A stretch of DNA of 64,000 nt from an uncultured Bacteroidota bacterium (lineage in GTDB: Bacteria; Bacteroidota; Bacteroidia; Bacteroidales; VadinHA17). Numbering within the stretch: position 1 is the stretch's first letter; each line of letters starts with the position of its first letter. Positions 34,329 through 42,500 of the stretch are shown in pieces. The stretch covers positions 163,365 to 227,364 of the forward strand of contig CAIJYD010000078.1 of NCBI GenBank assembly GCA_903824785.1, given 5' to 3'. A program made the position numbers and the translations under genes. The notes under the pieces were generated by a model. It made no database searches. It worked only from the letters and a program-made list of their open reading frames with translations, and had not been told where the DNA came from.

Positions 34329-35660
34329 TTGGAACCGGGACAACCACTGACAAATATATTATTTCTTTCAGGTATTTCTGTTAATGCTCCTGATATTAAG
34401 CTAATTACAGGCCTTTTCATTCTTATTATCCTGCTAATAGGATCAGCCCTTATGTCGGCTTCTGAAGTTGCATATTTTTCTTTCCGCCCTGAAGACATTG
34501 AGAAGTTTAAAACAAATAAGAACAAACAGGCACAGTCTGCCCTTAAGTTGTACAATAACCCTGAAAAACTTCTCAGTACCGTACTTGTTGCAAATAACAC
34601 AATTAATATTGCTATCGTTCTGCTGGCTGCATATCTCAGCTCAGAACTGTTTGTATTCAACTCCGAAGTCGTCGGCTTTATTATTAATGTCATTGTAATA
34701 ACTTTTCTTCTCCTCTTCTTCGGAGAGGTAATGCCGAAGGTTTATGCCTCACGAAATCATGTTGCGATTGCAATTGTAATGGCATATCCACTTACAGTGC
34801 TTGTAAAGATCTTTATGCCTGTTACATCCTTGCTGATCTTCTCTTCTTCCTTTGTAAAAAAAAGAACCGGTATGTGGCGGGCCAATATCAGCATGGACGA
34901 TCTTTCAGATGCTCTGGAGCTGACTTCTGATGATTTTAATGAAGACGAAAGAATCCTTAAGGGAATAGTCAATTTCGGAAATATAAATGTAAGCGCCATA
35001 ATGTGCCCCCGGATCGATGTTACTGCAATTGACATCAGATCGGGGTTCGATAAAATAGTTCCTGTTATTATCAGCTCGGGTTTTTCACGAATCCCTGTTT
35101 ATGCGGAAACATTTGATATCGTGAAAGGAATATTATATGCCAAGGATGTTCTGCCATATACGAATAACCCAGGCAGCTTTAAATGGCAGGCTCTGTTAAG
35201 ACCACCTTACTTCGTGCCTGAAACAAAAAAAATAAATGATCTTCTTAAAGAGTTTCAGACCAGAAAGATACATATGGCGGTTGTAATCGACGAATACGGA
35301 GGCACCTCCGGAATTATTACACTTGAAGATATACTTGAGGAAATTGTAGGGGAGATAACTGATGAAAGTGATGAGGATCAGCCAATGTTCCGGATAATTG
35401 ATGAAAAGACATATATTTTTGAAGGCAAGATCCTGCTGAATGATTTCTGTAAGGTCTTTGAAATAGAAGAAGATCTTTTTGAAGAGGTCAGGGGTGAATC
35501 AGAAACACTTGCCGGATTGATTCTTGAACTGACAGGCGAAATACCACAGAAAGACAAGACAATAAAATACGGGGATTTTATTTTCAGAATAGAATCGGCC
35601 GACAGACGCAGAATAAAGGAGGTAAGGGTTGAAATAAAAAAAGATGATGCTAGTAATTAG
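34329..35660 (+). CDS. gldE: Gliding-motility-associated protein GldE (CNNM/CorC family)
   Basis: A 443-aa inner-membrane protein of the CNNM/CorC (HlyC) family. It has three or four hydrophobic segments up to about residue 165 (first at LITGLFILIILLIGSALMSA), a CBS pair at about 210-340 (SAIMCPRIDVTAID and MAVVIDEYGGTSGIITLEDI) and a C-terminal transporter-associated domain. In Bacteroidota this ssb-gldE-gldD setting identifies it as GldE, linked to gliding and T9SS function. The start is TTG at 34329. The downstream gldD start overlaps its end by 17 bases. Confidence 0.9.
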   Translation: MEPGQPLTNILFLSGISVNAPDIKLITGLFILIILLIGSALMSASEVAYFSFRPEDIEKFKTNKNKQAQSALKLYNNPEKLLSTVLVANNTINIAIVLLAAYLSSELFVFNSEVVGFIINVIVITFLLLFFGEVMPKVYASRNHVAIAIVMAYPLTVLVKIFMPVTSLLIFSSSFVKKRTGMWRANISMDDLSDALELTSDDFNEDERILKGIVNFGNINVSAIMCPRIDVTAIDIRSGFDKIVPVIISSGFSRIPVYAETFDIVKGILYAKDVLPYTNNPGSFKWQALLRPPYFVPETKKINDLLKEFQTRKIHMAVVIDEYGGTSGIITLEDILEEIVGEITDESDEDQPMFRIIDEKTYIFEGKILLNDFCKVFEIEEDLFEEVRGESETLAGLILELTGEIPQKDKTIKYGDFIFRIESADRRRIKEVRVEIKKDDASN

Positions 35661-36252
35661 AAAGATTAGTCTGCTGATACTTCCGGTATGCTTTATCGTT
35701 ACTTACGGTTGCAGGGAGGTAACCACTCCAAAACCAAAAGGCCATTTCAGGATTGATCTTCCTGAGAAAGAATATCATCTTTTCACCGGTCAGATGACCA
35801 GCAATTTCAATTTACCACTAACTTTTGAATATCCGTCATACGGTAATCTGGTAACTCCGGTTGAACAGAGGTCTGACCCGGGATGGTTAAATATTGAATT
35901 CCCGGCTTACAGAGCTAAAATTTATCTTACCTATAAGAAAGTTGAAAAGGATTTCGGAGGTTTGATGGAACAGACATATAAAATGAATGTTAAAAACCAT
36001 ATCACAAAGGCCGATGCTATAAATGAACAGGTGTTCGCTGATCGCGAAAAAAAAGTTTATGGAGTATTATACGATCTTAAAGGCAATACAGCATCAGCTG
36101 TTCAGTTTTATGTTACTGACAGTCTGAACCATTTTCTGAGAGGATCTCTCTACTTTTCTGCCGAGCCAAATGCAGATTCACTGGCGCCTGTAATTGAATT
36201 TTTCAGGAAGGATATCATTCATCTGATTGAAACACTGAAATGGAAAAAATAA
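35644..36252 (+). CDS. gldD: Gliding motility lipoprotein GldD
   Basis: A 202-aa lipoprotein needed in flavobacteria for gliding and linked to T9SS function. The lipobox is TYGC (Cys23), followed by PKPKGHFRIDLPEKEYH and the conserved FEYPSYGNL and WLNIEFPAYRAKIYLTYK segments that mark GldD. Two ATG codons in a row start the gene inside the end of gldE. Known sequence family; presence of GldD does not by itself prove that this organism glides, because the gene is also conserved in non-gliding T9SS users. Confidence 0.92.
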   Translation: MMLVIRKISLLILPVCFIVTYGCREVTTPKPKGHFRIDLPEKEYHLFTGQMTSNFNLPLTFEYPSYGNLVTPVEQRSDPGWLNIEFPAYRAKIYLTYKKVEKDFGGLMEQTYKMNVKNHITKADAINEQVFADREKKVYGVLYDLKGNTASAVQFYVTDSLNHFLRGSLYFSAEPNADSLAPVIEFFRKDIIHLIETLKWKK

Positions 36253-36268
36253 CACTTATTACCTTACA

Positions 36269-36916
36269 ATGGGTTGTATAACAAAACATTATTTAAACGA
36301 GTTCTCCATTCTTGGTGTGTGGAAGATAGAGGAGGATCTGGAAACTCTCCTGAACCTCGTTGTTCTTGATAATGAAGAAAAAAAGAAATATAAATCGTAT
36401 AGCAGCAACTCCCGGAAACTTGAATTTTTAAGTGTCAGAGCTCTCCTTTCAGAACTTATCGGGAAAGAAGCCAGGATCGTCTATAATAAAAACAACAAGC
36501 CATTTCTTAAAGATGGTTCAAGATTCATCAGTATTTCCCATTCTCATAAACTTACAGCGATACTGTTAAGCACAAACGAAAAAGTCGGAATTGACCTTGA
36601 ATATATGAGTTCGAACATTGCTGCAATTGCATTTAAATTTCTTAACAGGAAGGAATCTGTAACAAAGGAGGTCAATGACCGCAAATACCATCTTTATATT
36701 CACTGGTGTGCCAAAGAGGCTCTCTATAAAATCTGCGACAAAGAGGGTATCAGCATAAGAAAAAACCTGACAATTGAACCATTTATCGTGAAGGAGTCGG
36801 GAGAAATAAAAGGAGAAGTTCACACCGATAAAATAAATGAATCATTTGATCTTTACTATTCCAAATACGATAATTATGCAATAGTCTGGACAAAAAAGAA
36901 TTATGAAAGCAAGTAG
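36269..36916 (+). CDS. 4'-phosphopantetheinyl transferase superfamily protein
   Basis: A 215-aa enzyme that transfers phosphopantetheine from CoA to carrier proteins. Motifs: ISISHSHKLTAILLS, VGIDLEYM (metal-binding Asp in GIDLE), and the WCAKEALYK motif. Sfp-like double-domain length. The cognate carrier protein (ACP of fatty-acid synthesis or a secondary pathway) cannot be told from the window. It sits 16 bp after gldD and overlaps the GGGP synthase gene by 14 bases, so all are probably on one transcript. Confidence 0.88.
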   Translation: MGCITKHYLNEFSILGVWKIEEDLETLLNLVVLDNEEKKKYKSYSSNSRKLEFLSVRALLSELIGKEARIVYNKNNKPFLKDGSRFISISHSHKLTAILLSTNEKVGIDLEYMSSNIAAIAFKFLNRKESVTKEVNDRKYHLYIHWCAKEALYKICDKEGISIRKNLTIEPFIVKESGEIKGEVHTDKINESFDLYYSKYDNYAIVWTKKNYESK

Positions 36917-37622
36917 TTTCCCGGGTAAAAAAAGTATCGCTCTCCTGCTCGACCCTGACAAGGCCGGAGGAGATTCGCTTATAAACATTCTCAATATTGC
37001 CAGAGAAAGCAATGCCGATTATATCTTGGCAGGGGGAAGTCTTACTTTTAACAGCATCGATAATCTGATTGAAGAGGTAAGAAAACATTGCTCAATTCCT
37101 GTAATTCTTTTCCCTGGCAATCTTCTCCAGCTCAGCCATAAAGCAGATGCGATACTGCTTTTATCTCTTATTTCAGGCCGTAACCCGGAACTGCTGATAG
37201 GCAACCATGTAATTGCTGCTCCTTATCTTAAAAATGTTAAAGAAAAACTTGTATCGGTTGGATATATTCTCATCAATTCCGGAACAAAAACATCTGTTGA
37301 ATATATAAGTCAGACTGAAGCAATCCCTTCAGATAAACCCGAAATAGCAGTTGCCACCGCTCTGGCAGGGGAAATGCTTGGGCTTCGGATGATCTATCTG
37401 GAAGCAGGCAGCGGTGCCGCCAGCCCCGTCCCGGTAAGTGTCGTAAAAGCTGTAAGGGAAAATATTTCAATCCCGGTTGCTGTTGGAGGCGGGATTAAAA
37501 ACAAAAACGAAATAAAGGATCTGTTCAGTGCCGGAGCTAACCTTATAATATTGGGTAACAGCTGCGAGAAAAATCCCGGTCTGCTAACAGATGCCTGCAA
37601 AATAAGGGATGAATTCAAATAG
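36903..37622 (+). CDS. Geranylgeranylglyceryl/heptaprenylglyceryl phosphate synthase family protein
   Basis: A 239-aa TIM-barrel prenyltransferase of the GGGPS/PcrB family that couples a polyprenyl diphosphate to glycerol 1-phosphate. Seen in order: SIALLLDPDKAG, ILAGGSLTFNSI, VILFPGNLLQLS, GYILINSGTKTSVEYI, MIYLEAGSGA, VAVGGGIKNKNEI and LIILGNSCEKNP. The YLEAGSGA and GGGI phosphate-binding motifs are diagnostic. The archaeal enzyme makes ether lipids; bacterial homologues in this phylum form the same bond but the final product in the cell is unclear. The gene overlaps the PPTase gene. Confidence 0.92.
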   Translation: MKASSFPGKKSIALLLDPDKAGGDSLINILNIARESNADYILAGGSLTFNSIDNLIEEVRKHCSIPVILFPGNLLQLSHKADAILLLSLISGRNPELLIGNHVIAAPYLKNVKEKLVSVGYILINSGTKTSVEYISQTEAIPSDKPEIAVATALAGEMLGLRMIYLEAGSGAASPVPVSVVKAVRENISIPVAVGGGIKNKNEIKDLFSAGANLIILGNSCEKNPGLLTDACKIRDEFK

Positions 37623-37657
37623 AAAAACTGTTCTTTCAGATGAACACTCTTCCACTC

Positions 37658-39328
37658 TCATCTGAATAATTCAACCAAAGGATTTCCGGTACAAGCATTT
37701 GGATATGGAACTTTGCAAAGAGATGATAACGTTGCAGCAATATCTGTCATGTTAACCTGCCTGGTTACCGTTGACCTGTTAACTGACCAGCCATACCATA
37801 TCAGCGGAACATGCGAATCGTACTCATATGGTGAATTATGATTTGAAACATAATAACCCTCCTTTTCAACCCAGCCCGGATTGAGGGTAACAATAACATC
37901 CCCGGATCGCTGTGGATTAAAACTGTTAATGATCTTTTTCAGGTTACCGTTTCCAAAATCGTTAGCCTCAAAAGCGGAATAGGGATAAGCAGCCGCAACA
38001 CCTGTAAACTGAACAAGAAAACGGGCCACCTTTTTTTGAACCTCCTCAAGGGTAAGGCGGGCATCTTCAATAAGGGTTCTGTTCAGAAATACCTGTCTCT
38101 CAGAATAACCCTTCACCCAGTCGCCTTCACCATAAATTGCATTAAGATAACTCCTTAACAACTGCAAGGCCTGATTTTGCTTGAAATATCCTGACGGAAT
38201 CCGGTTCTTCTCCAGAACCGTCGGAATCTCTGAGATCCCATGAGAAGAGGTAAAGTATATCAGTATATTTTTTTTGCCTATGCTGTCGTTTAAAAAAGTA
38301 AGTAGATTCTTTATCTCGTCGTCAAGCCTTAAAATTGCATCACCCATCTCTACCGAGGAGGGGCCAAACCGATGGCCAATATTATCAGTTGCAGAATAAC
38401 ATATTGAAATATAATCTGTTACATCATCTTTGCCAAGACCTTCCTTTTCAATTAGCCTCATCGCAAAACTGGTTGTCAGAGAATTGCCAAACGGGGTCTC
38501 GCGCAGCAAAGAGAAATCAGTTTTCGAATTAAACAAGCCCTTTGAGTTCAACTTCTTAAGATCGTAGGGGAAATAATTTACCCCATTAAACCCCGCCTCG
38601 AAACTATTTGAATCGGCCAGGCAGTCAGCATAATCCCCGGCCTGTTTTAAAAGACTCCAGGTGCTGTTCAGGTATGAATCTGAGAATTTCATTGCATTGA
38701 AGTCATTGATCCATGCAGGAAGTGAATCGATATAGTATGTACTCGACATCCATGTTCCGGTACTGTTATCGTACCAGTAAGCTCCATCCGCTGCATGTCC
38801 GGCTGAAAAAATGGCAGAATTCTCTTTCATACCTACTCCAAAAACTTTTGCCTTCTTGTTGGTTGCCATCTCAAGTTCATCGGAAAATGTAGATGCCTGA
38901 AGGTTAACCGGAGAGTGCAGTCCCGATTCGAAACTTCCTCCTACCGGGTTCACCTCAATATCCTTTGAGCAATAGATAAGCTCATTTTTCAATGGAAGAA
39001 ACCAGTTGTCGGAGGTTATTCCATGGTAAGAAGGTTCGGCGCCTGTTGAAATTGTGGCATGACCCGGAGCAGACTGGGTAAGCATATATTCAAATGATGC
39101 ATTTTTAAAATAAGTTCCCTCATTTATCAGCCTTTTAATACCGTTCTCTCCCAGCCTGTCTCTGAATTTCTCGAGCTGATCGTATTTCAACTGCTCCACA
39201 ACAATTCCAATTACAAGACGCGGCTTTTCAGGAGGCAGGTAAGCTCCCTGTCCGGATAATTTAACAATAACAGAAATCATTAAAATAATTGCTGCAGCTC
39301 TTTTCTTCACCATTCCCGGATTCTTCAT
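37658..39328 (-). CDS. PafA-like alkaline-phosphatase-superfamily protein with altered metal site
   Basis: A 556-aa exported protein (N-terminal hydrophobic segment at about 10-25) of the PafA/nucleotide pyrophosphatase type. Family landmarks are clear: APGHATISTGAEPSYHGI, HAADGAYWYD, ATDNIGHRFGPSS, NSPYEYDSHVPLIWYG. Aligned to PafA, one zinc site is intact (Asp315, His319, His497) but the other is changed: Glu45 for Asp38, Ser86 for the nucleophile Thr79, Ser362 for Asp352, with His363 kept. Asn100 and Arg164 equivalents are Asp107 and Asn170. Activity is therefore uncertain: a changed substrate, one-metal chemistry or a loss of catalysis are all possible. It is convergent with the GGGPS gene. 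Confidence 0.85.
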   Translation of the reverse strand: MKNPGMVKKRAAAIILMISVIVKLSGQGAYLPPEKPRLVIGIVVEQLKYDQLEKFRDRLGENGIKRLINEGTYFKNASFEYMLTQSAPGHATISTGAEPSYHGITSDNWFLPLKNELIYCSKDIEVNPVGGSFESGLHSPVNLQASTFSDELEMATNKKAKVFGVGMKENSAIFSAGHAADGAYWYDNSTGTWMSSTYYIDSLPAWINDFNAMKFSDSYLNSTWSLLKQAGDYADCLADSNSFEAGFNGVNYFPYDLKKLNSKGLFNSKTDFSLLRETPFGNSLTTSFAMRLIEKEGLGKDDVTDYISICYSATDNIGHRFGPSSVEMGDAILRLDDEIKNLLTFLNDSIGKKNILIYFTSSHGISEIPTVLEKNRIPSGYFKQNQALQLLRSYLNAIYGEGDWVKGYSERQVFLNRTLIEDARLTLEEVQKKVARFLVQFTGVAAAYPYSAFEANDFGNGNLKKIINSFNPQRSGDVIVTLNPGWVEKEGYYVSNHNSPYEYDSHVPLIWYGWSVNRSTVTRQVNMTDIAATLSSLCKVPYPNACTGNPLVELFR

Positions 39329-39503
39329 TTTATTCAGATGCGATTTCCTTTGTTAATAATAATAAATATTCTTTGTTCAGTGTTATGTTACATTGAGATT
39401 ATCTGTGCAGAATAAATTCAAACCTCTTGGTAAAATATGTCCCATAAAAACAAAAACCAGGTGTAAAAATAGTTGTTTTAATCACAGAAGCAAATGGGAA
39501 GGA

Positions 39504-41204
39504 TTATTTAATAACCATAACCCTGCTCCGGTAAATACTCTCTGTCCCGGCAGTCTGAAAAACAACAATATAAATCCCTGAAGAGAGCCTTGTCAGGTCA
39601 ATTTCAAGGGGAACACCTGACATCACTTCAGTAAGATAGCCGGCCATTATCCTGCCCGACAGACTGATGATCCTTATGTTTACTTTTCCCTCAATGCCAG
39701 GGGGAAGAACAGCCACTGTCCTGGCGGTTGCCGGGTTGGGATAAAGGAGTGGAATCTCCTTCTTTACCGGGTCAACACTATCTAAAAGAGTAGCCATTTT
39801 AACAATAATATCAGTCTTTTGTCCCTGAGTAACAATAACATTATTCATTGTCAGATTCTGGTAGCCTGCTGCTGAAAAAGTAAGGTTCCATGAACCGGGA
39901 GCAAGAAGCCTTACAAAACTGCCCGAGAGAGCATCTGAATAAACATGTGAGCTGTCTTTGTCGTGACCTTCAATAAAGATTTTAGCATGTACCGGAGCCT
40001 GGGTAACGGTATTTTGTACCACCCCATGAATTCCATACAAGGCATTTTCAAGATACCCTGTTAACGAGTGCCAGTTATATTGCCACAGCAAAGACAATTG
40101 AGCTGCCGGGGTTATAAACTGGTCGTCAAGTTCAATTGTCACTTCACGTCCCTGTAGCTCCCAGGTTACGAAATCCTGCCTGCCGCCATAAATTATATAC
40201 CAAACAGAGCCTCTTGTAACCCCATTGTCGAGTTCGTTCAGATAGGAGGGCCCGGAATAAACATGAACCGTATCGGCATAAGATCTGCTTATACTATTAA
40301 ACCATGCATTATCGGCATGAATTTTAGTTAACCACCTGTCCCAGGGATAATTTACAACTTCAGAACCCGAATGAAAATTAGCAGATATGACAAACTTATG
40401 GTTCCGCAAAAACTTTATCATATCAACGTTTTCTTTTTGCTGGATCTCTGAGGGTTGAAAAGGATCGGGAAAATTCCGGTTAAGATCTTTCCCGTTTGCA
40501 TTAAATCTTGTCGGAGATGATATTATATTCCCTGTTCCGTATGTCCCGTCAGGATTTGCAAGCGGATTTATCCATATTTCAAGATTATCGACAAGGTTTT
40601 TAACCTTTGCATCAAGGGTGTAATTTTTAACGAGGTAATCCACAAGCCGCAACATAAGAATGTAACCACCCGTTTCATCGCCATGAATAGAGGAGGAGTA
40701 AAAAACTTCAGGCTCATCTTCATCACTGCCTGCATTGTCGGAAATTTTTACAGCCAGGACAAGCTTACCATTAATACTTGTTCCAATTGTATCGAGATGA
40801 CATAAAGCAGGATATATATTAACGAAACTCCTCATTATGGAATCGTATTGAGAATAGGTCGGATATTTATCCCATTCCATTGCCTGGGTTAAATCAGCTG
40901 CAGTAACAATACCTTTTGTACCGGTATATTTCTGAATTTCGTAATTGTATTTTTGAAGTATAAACCATTCAACCGTAAGAGGCGACAGGCTTATATGAAC
41001 TATTTTGTCTTTAACGGAGAGAATTGAACTGTTCCTGGTAAGCTTGTCAAAGTCGATGTTCCCGGTTAAGGGAATCGATACTTCGGCCTGTTTGTATTCC
41101 CTGACAATTTCCCGTAACCTGTCATCATTGCTTACTTTTTGCGGATAGCATACCTGGTTTAAAGATACAATCAGTAAGAGCAATATCAAAACACGTCGGA
41201 ACAT
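39504..41204 (-). CDS. M14 zinc carboxypeptidase with T9SS type A tail
   Basis: A 566-aa secreted peptidase. After the signal peptide (ILLLLIVSLNQVCYPQ) and a propeptide-like region, the M14 domain at about residues 115-390 has the zinc motif HGDET (His174, Glu177), NPLANPDGTYGTGN, FNANGKDLNRNFPDPF and the third ligand in ANFHSGSEVVNYPW; the catalytic Glu is in VTIELDD. A carboxypeptidase regulatory-like (CarbopepD_reg) domain follows (about 395-465), then a type A T9SS domain (LLYPNPATARTVAVLPPG, LSSGIYIVVFQ). It should be exported by T9SS. It is 8 bp after ychF on the same strand, but is probably not functionally linked. Confidence 0.93.
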   Translation of the reverse strand: MFRRVLILLLLIVSLNQVCYPQKVSNDDRLREIVREYKQAEVSIPLTGNIDFDKLTRNSSILSVKDKIVHISLSPLTVEWFILQKYNYEIQKYTGTKGIVTAADLTQAMEWDKYPTYSQYDSIMRSFVNIYPALCHLDTIGTSINGKLVLAVKISDNAGSDEDEPEVFYSSSIHGDETGGYILMLRLVDYLVKNYTLDAKVKNLVDNLEIWINPLANPDGTYGTGNIISSPTRFNANGKDLNRNFPDPFQPSEIQQKENVDMIKFLRNHKFVISANFHSGSEVVNYPWDRWLTKIHADNAWFNSISRSYADTVHVYSGPSYLNELDNGVTRGSVWYIIYGGRQDFVTWELQGREVTIELDDQFITPAAQLSLLWQYNWHSLTGYLENALYGIHGVVQNTVTQAPVHAKIFIEGHDKDSSHVYSDALSGSFVRLLAPGSWNLTFSAAGYQNLTMNNVIVTQGQKTDIIVKMATLLDSVDPVKKEIPLLYPNPATARTVAVLPPGIEGKVNIRIISLSGRIMAGYLTEVMSGVPLEIDLTRLSSGIYIVVFQTAGTESIYRSRVMVIK

Positions 41205-41211
41205 AAAGCGA

Positions 41212-42309
41212 TTATACGTTAAACCTTATATGCAGGATATCGCCATCCTCAACAATATAATTCTTACCTTCAATATAAAATTTACCGGCCTCTTTGCATG
41301 CATGCTCTGAACCGAGGGAAATAAAATCGTGGTATTTCATAACTTCTGCTCTGATGAAACCTCTTTCAAGGTCGCTGTGAATTACTCCTGAAGCCTTGGG
41401 AGCAGTCATACCGGTTTTTATTGTCCAGGCTCTGATCTCCATCGGCCCTACGGTAAAAAATGTCTGGAGATTCAACATCTTATATGCTGATCTCACAAGC
41501 TTGTCAACACCCGGTTCAGCAAGACCAGCATCCTTCAGGAAAGCAAGCCTGTCTTCCCTGCTCTCAAGCTCTGCAATCTCTGCTTCAATGGCACCTGCTA
41601 TAACAATAACCTCAGCGTTTCGATCCTTAAGGAATTCCTTAACCTTTTCTACATATTTATTACCTGTTACAGCTGATTTTTCATCAACATTACAAACAAA
41701 TATTACAGGTTTCATTGTAAGGAGAAAAAGGTCGTCGATATGTTTTTTCTCATCTTCACGAAGGTCAATTGTCCGTGCATTTCCGAAGTTTTCAAAATGA
41801 TCCTTGAACCGTGTCAGAACCTCAAGTCCCTGTTTTGCATCCTTATCACCAACCTTTGCAGCCCTTTCAAGCCGCTGGATCTTTTTCTCAACCGATTCAA
41901 GGTCTTTTACCTGAAGTTCAAGGTCAATAGTTTCGAGGTCCCTTACAGGATCAACAGAACCTTCAATATGAGGAAGCAACTCATCATCAAAGCATCGGAG
42001 GACATGGATCAGAGCATCTGTATTCCTTATATCGCCAAGAAATTTATTCCCCACACCTTCACCCTGATTCGACCCTTTAGCCAGTCCGGGGATATCAACA
42101 ATCTCTACGGTTACATGAACAATTCTGTCTGTAACCTGATGTTTTTCAAGTTCGTAAAGTCTGGGATCGGGAACCTGCACCACCCCCATATTGGATTTTG
42201 TTGCACTGTATGCAAAAGCGGTTGTTTCACCTTTAGTATTGGAGATACAATTAAAGATAGTTGTCTTGCCGACATTTGTAATCCCTATTATTCCACATTG
42301 AAGAGCCAT
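41212..42309 (-). CDS. ychF: Redox-regulated ATPase YchF/OLA1
   Basis: A 365-aa Obg-family P-loop protein that hydrolyses ATP rather than GTP. G1 is GITNVGKTTIFN; G3 is DIPGLAKGSNQGEGVGN; the specificity motif FVCNVDEKS (NxxE, not NKxD) is typical of YchF. The coiled coil (about 125-180) and the C-terminal TGS domain (ending GDILHIRFNV) complete the usual layout. It has a -7 box 27 bp upstream. Confidence 0.97.
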   Translation of the reverse strand: MALQCGIIGITNVGKTTIFNCISNTKGETTAFAYSATKSNMGVVQVPDPRLYELEKHQVTDRIVHVTVEIVDIPGLAKGSNQGEGVGNKFLGDIRNTDALIHVLRCFDDELLPHIEGSVDPVRDLETIDLELQVKDLESVEKKIQRLERAAKVGDKDAKQGLEVLTRFKDHFENFGNARTIDLREDEKKHIDDLFLLTMKPVIFVCNVDEKSAVTGNKYVEKVKEFLKDRNAEVIVIAGAIEAEIAELESREDRLAFLKDAGLAEPGVDKLVRSAYKMLNLQTFFTVGPMEIRAWTIKTGMTAPKASGVIHSDLERGFIRAEVMKYHDFISLGSEHACKEAGKFYIEGKNYIVEDGDILHIRFNV

Positions 42310-42335
42310 CGGTTATCAGATTATTCGTTAGGCTG

Positions 42336-42343
42336 CAAATTTA
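42336..42343 (-). promoter_or_regulatory. -7 box upstream of ychF
   Basis: TAAATTTG followed by C on the minus strand, 26 bp before the ychF ATG. An ATTG lies about 20 bp upstream as a weak -33 box. Confidence 0.4.
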
Positions 42344-42500
42344 TCATAATTCCGGGGATTATTCAATATAGATTTAAATGGATCAGAAATGGCTGAGAGG
42401 CAGCCATTACGACTCAAAAAGATGTTTTACAAAAGAAATTTCTGCTGTCGTAAAGGTTAACTCATCCGCGGGGCACTTTCAGAAAACAGGCAGGAGAGAA

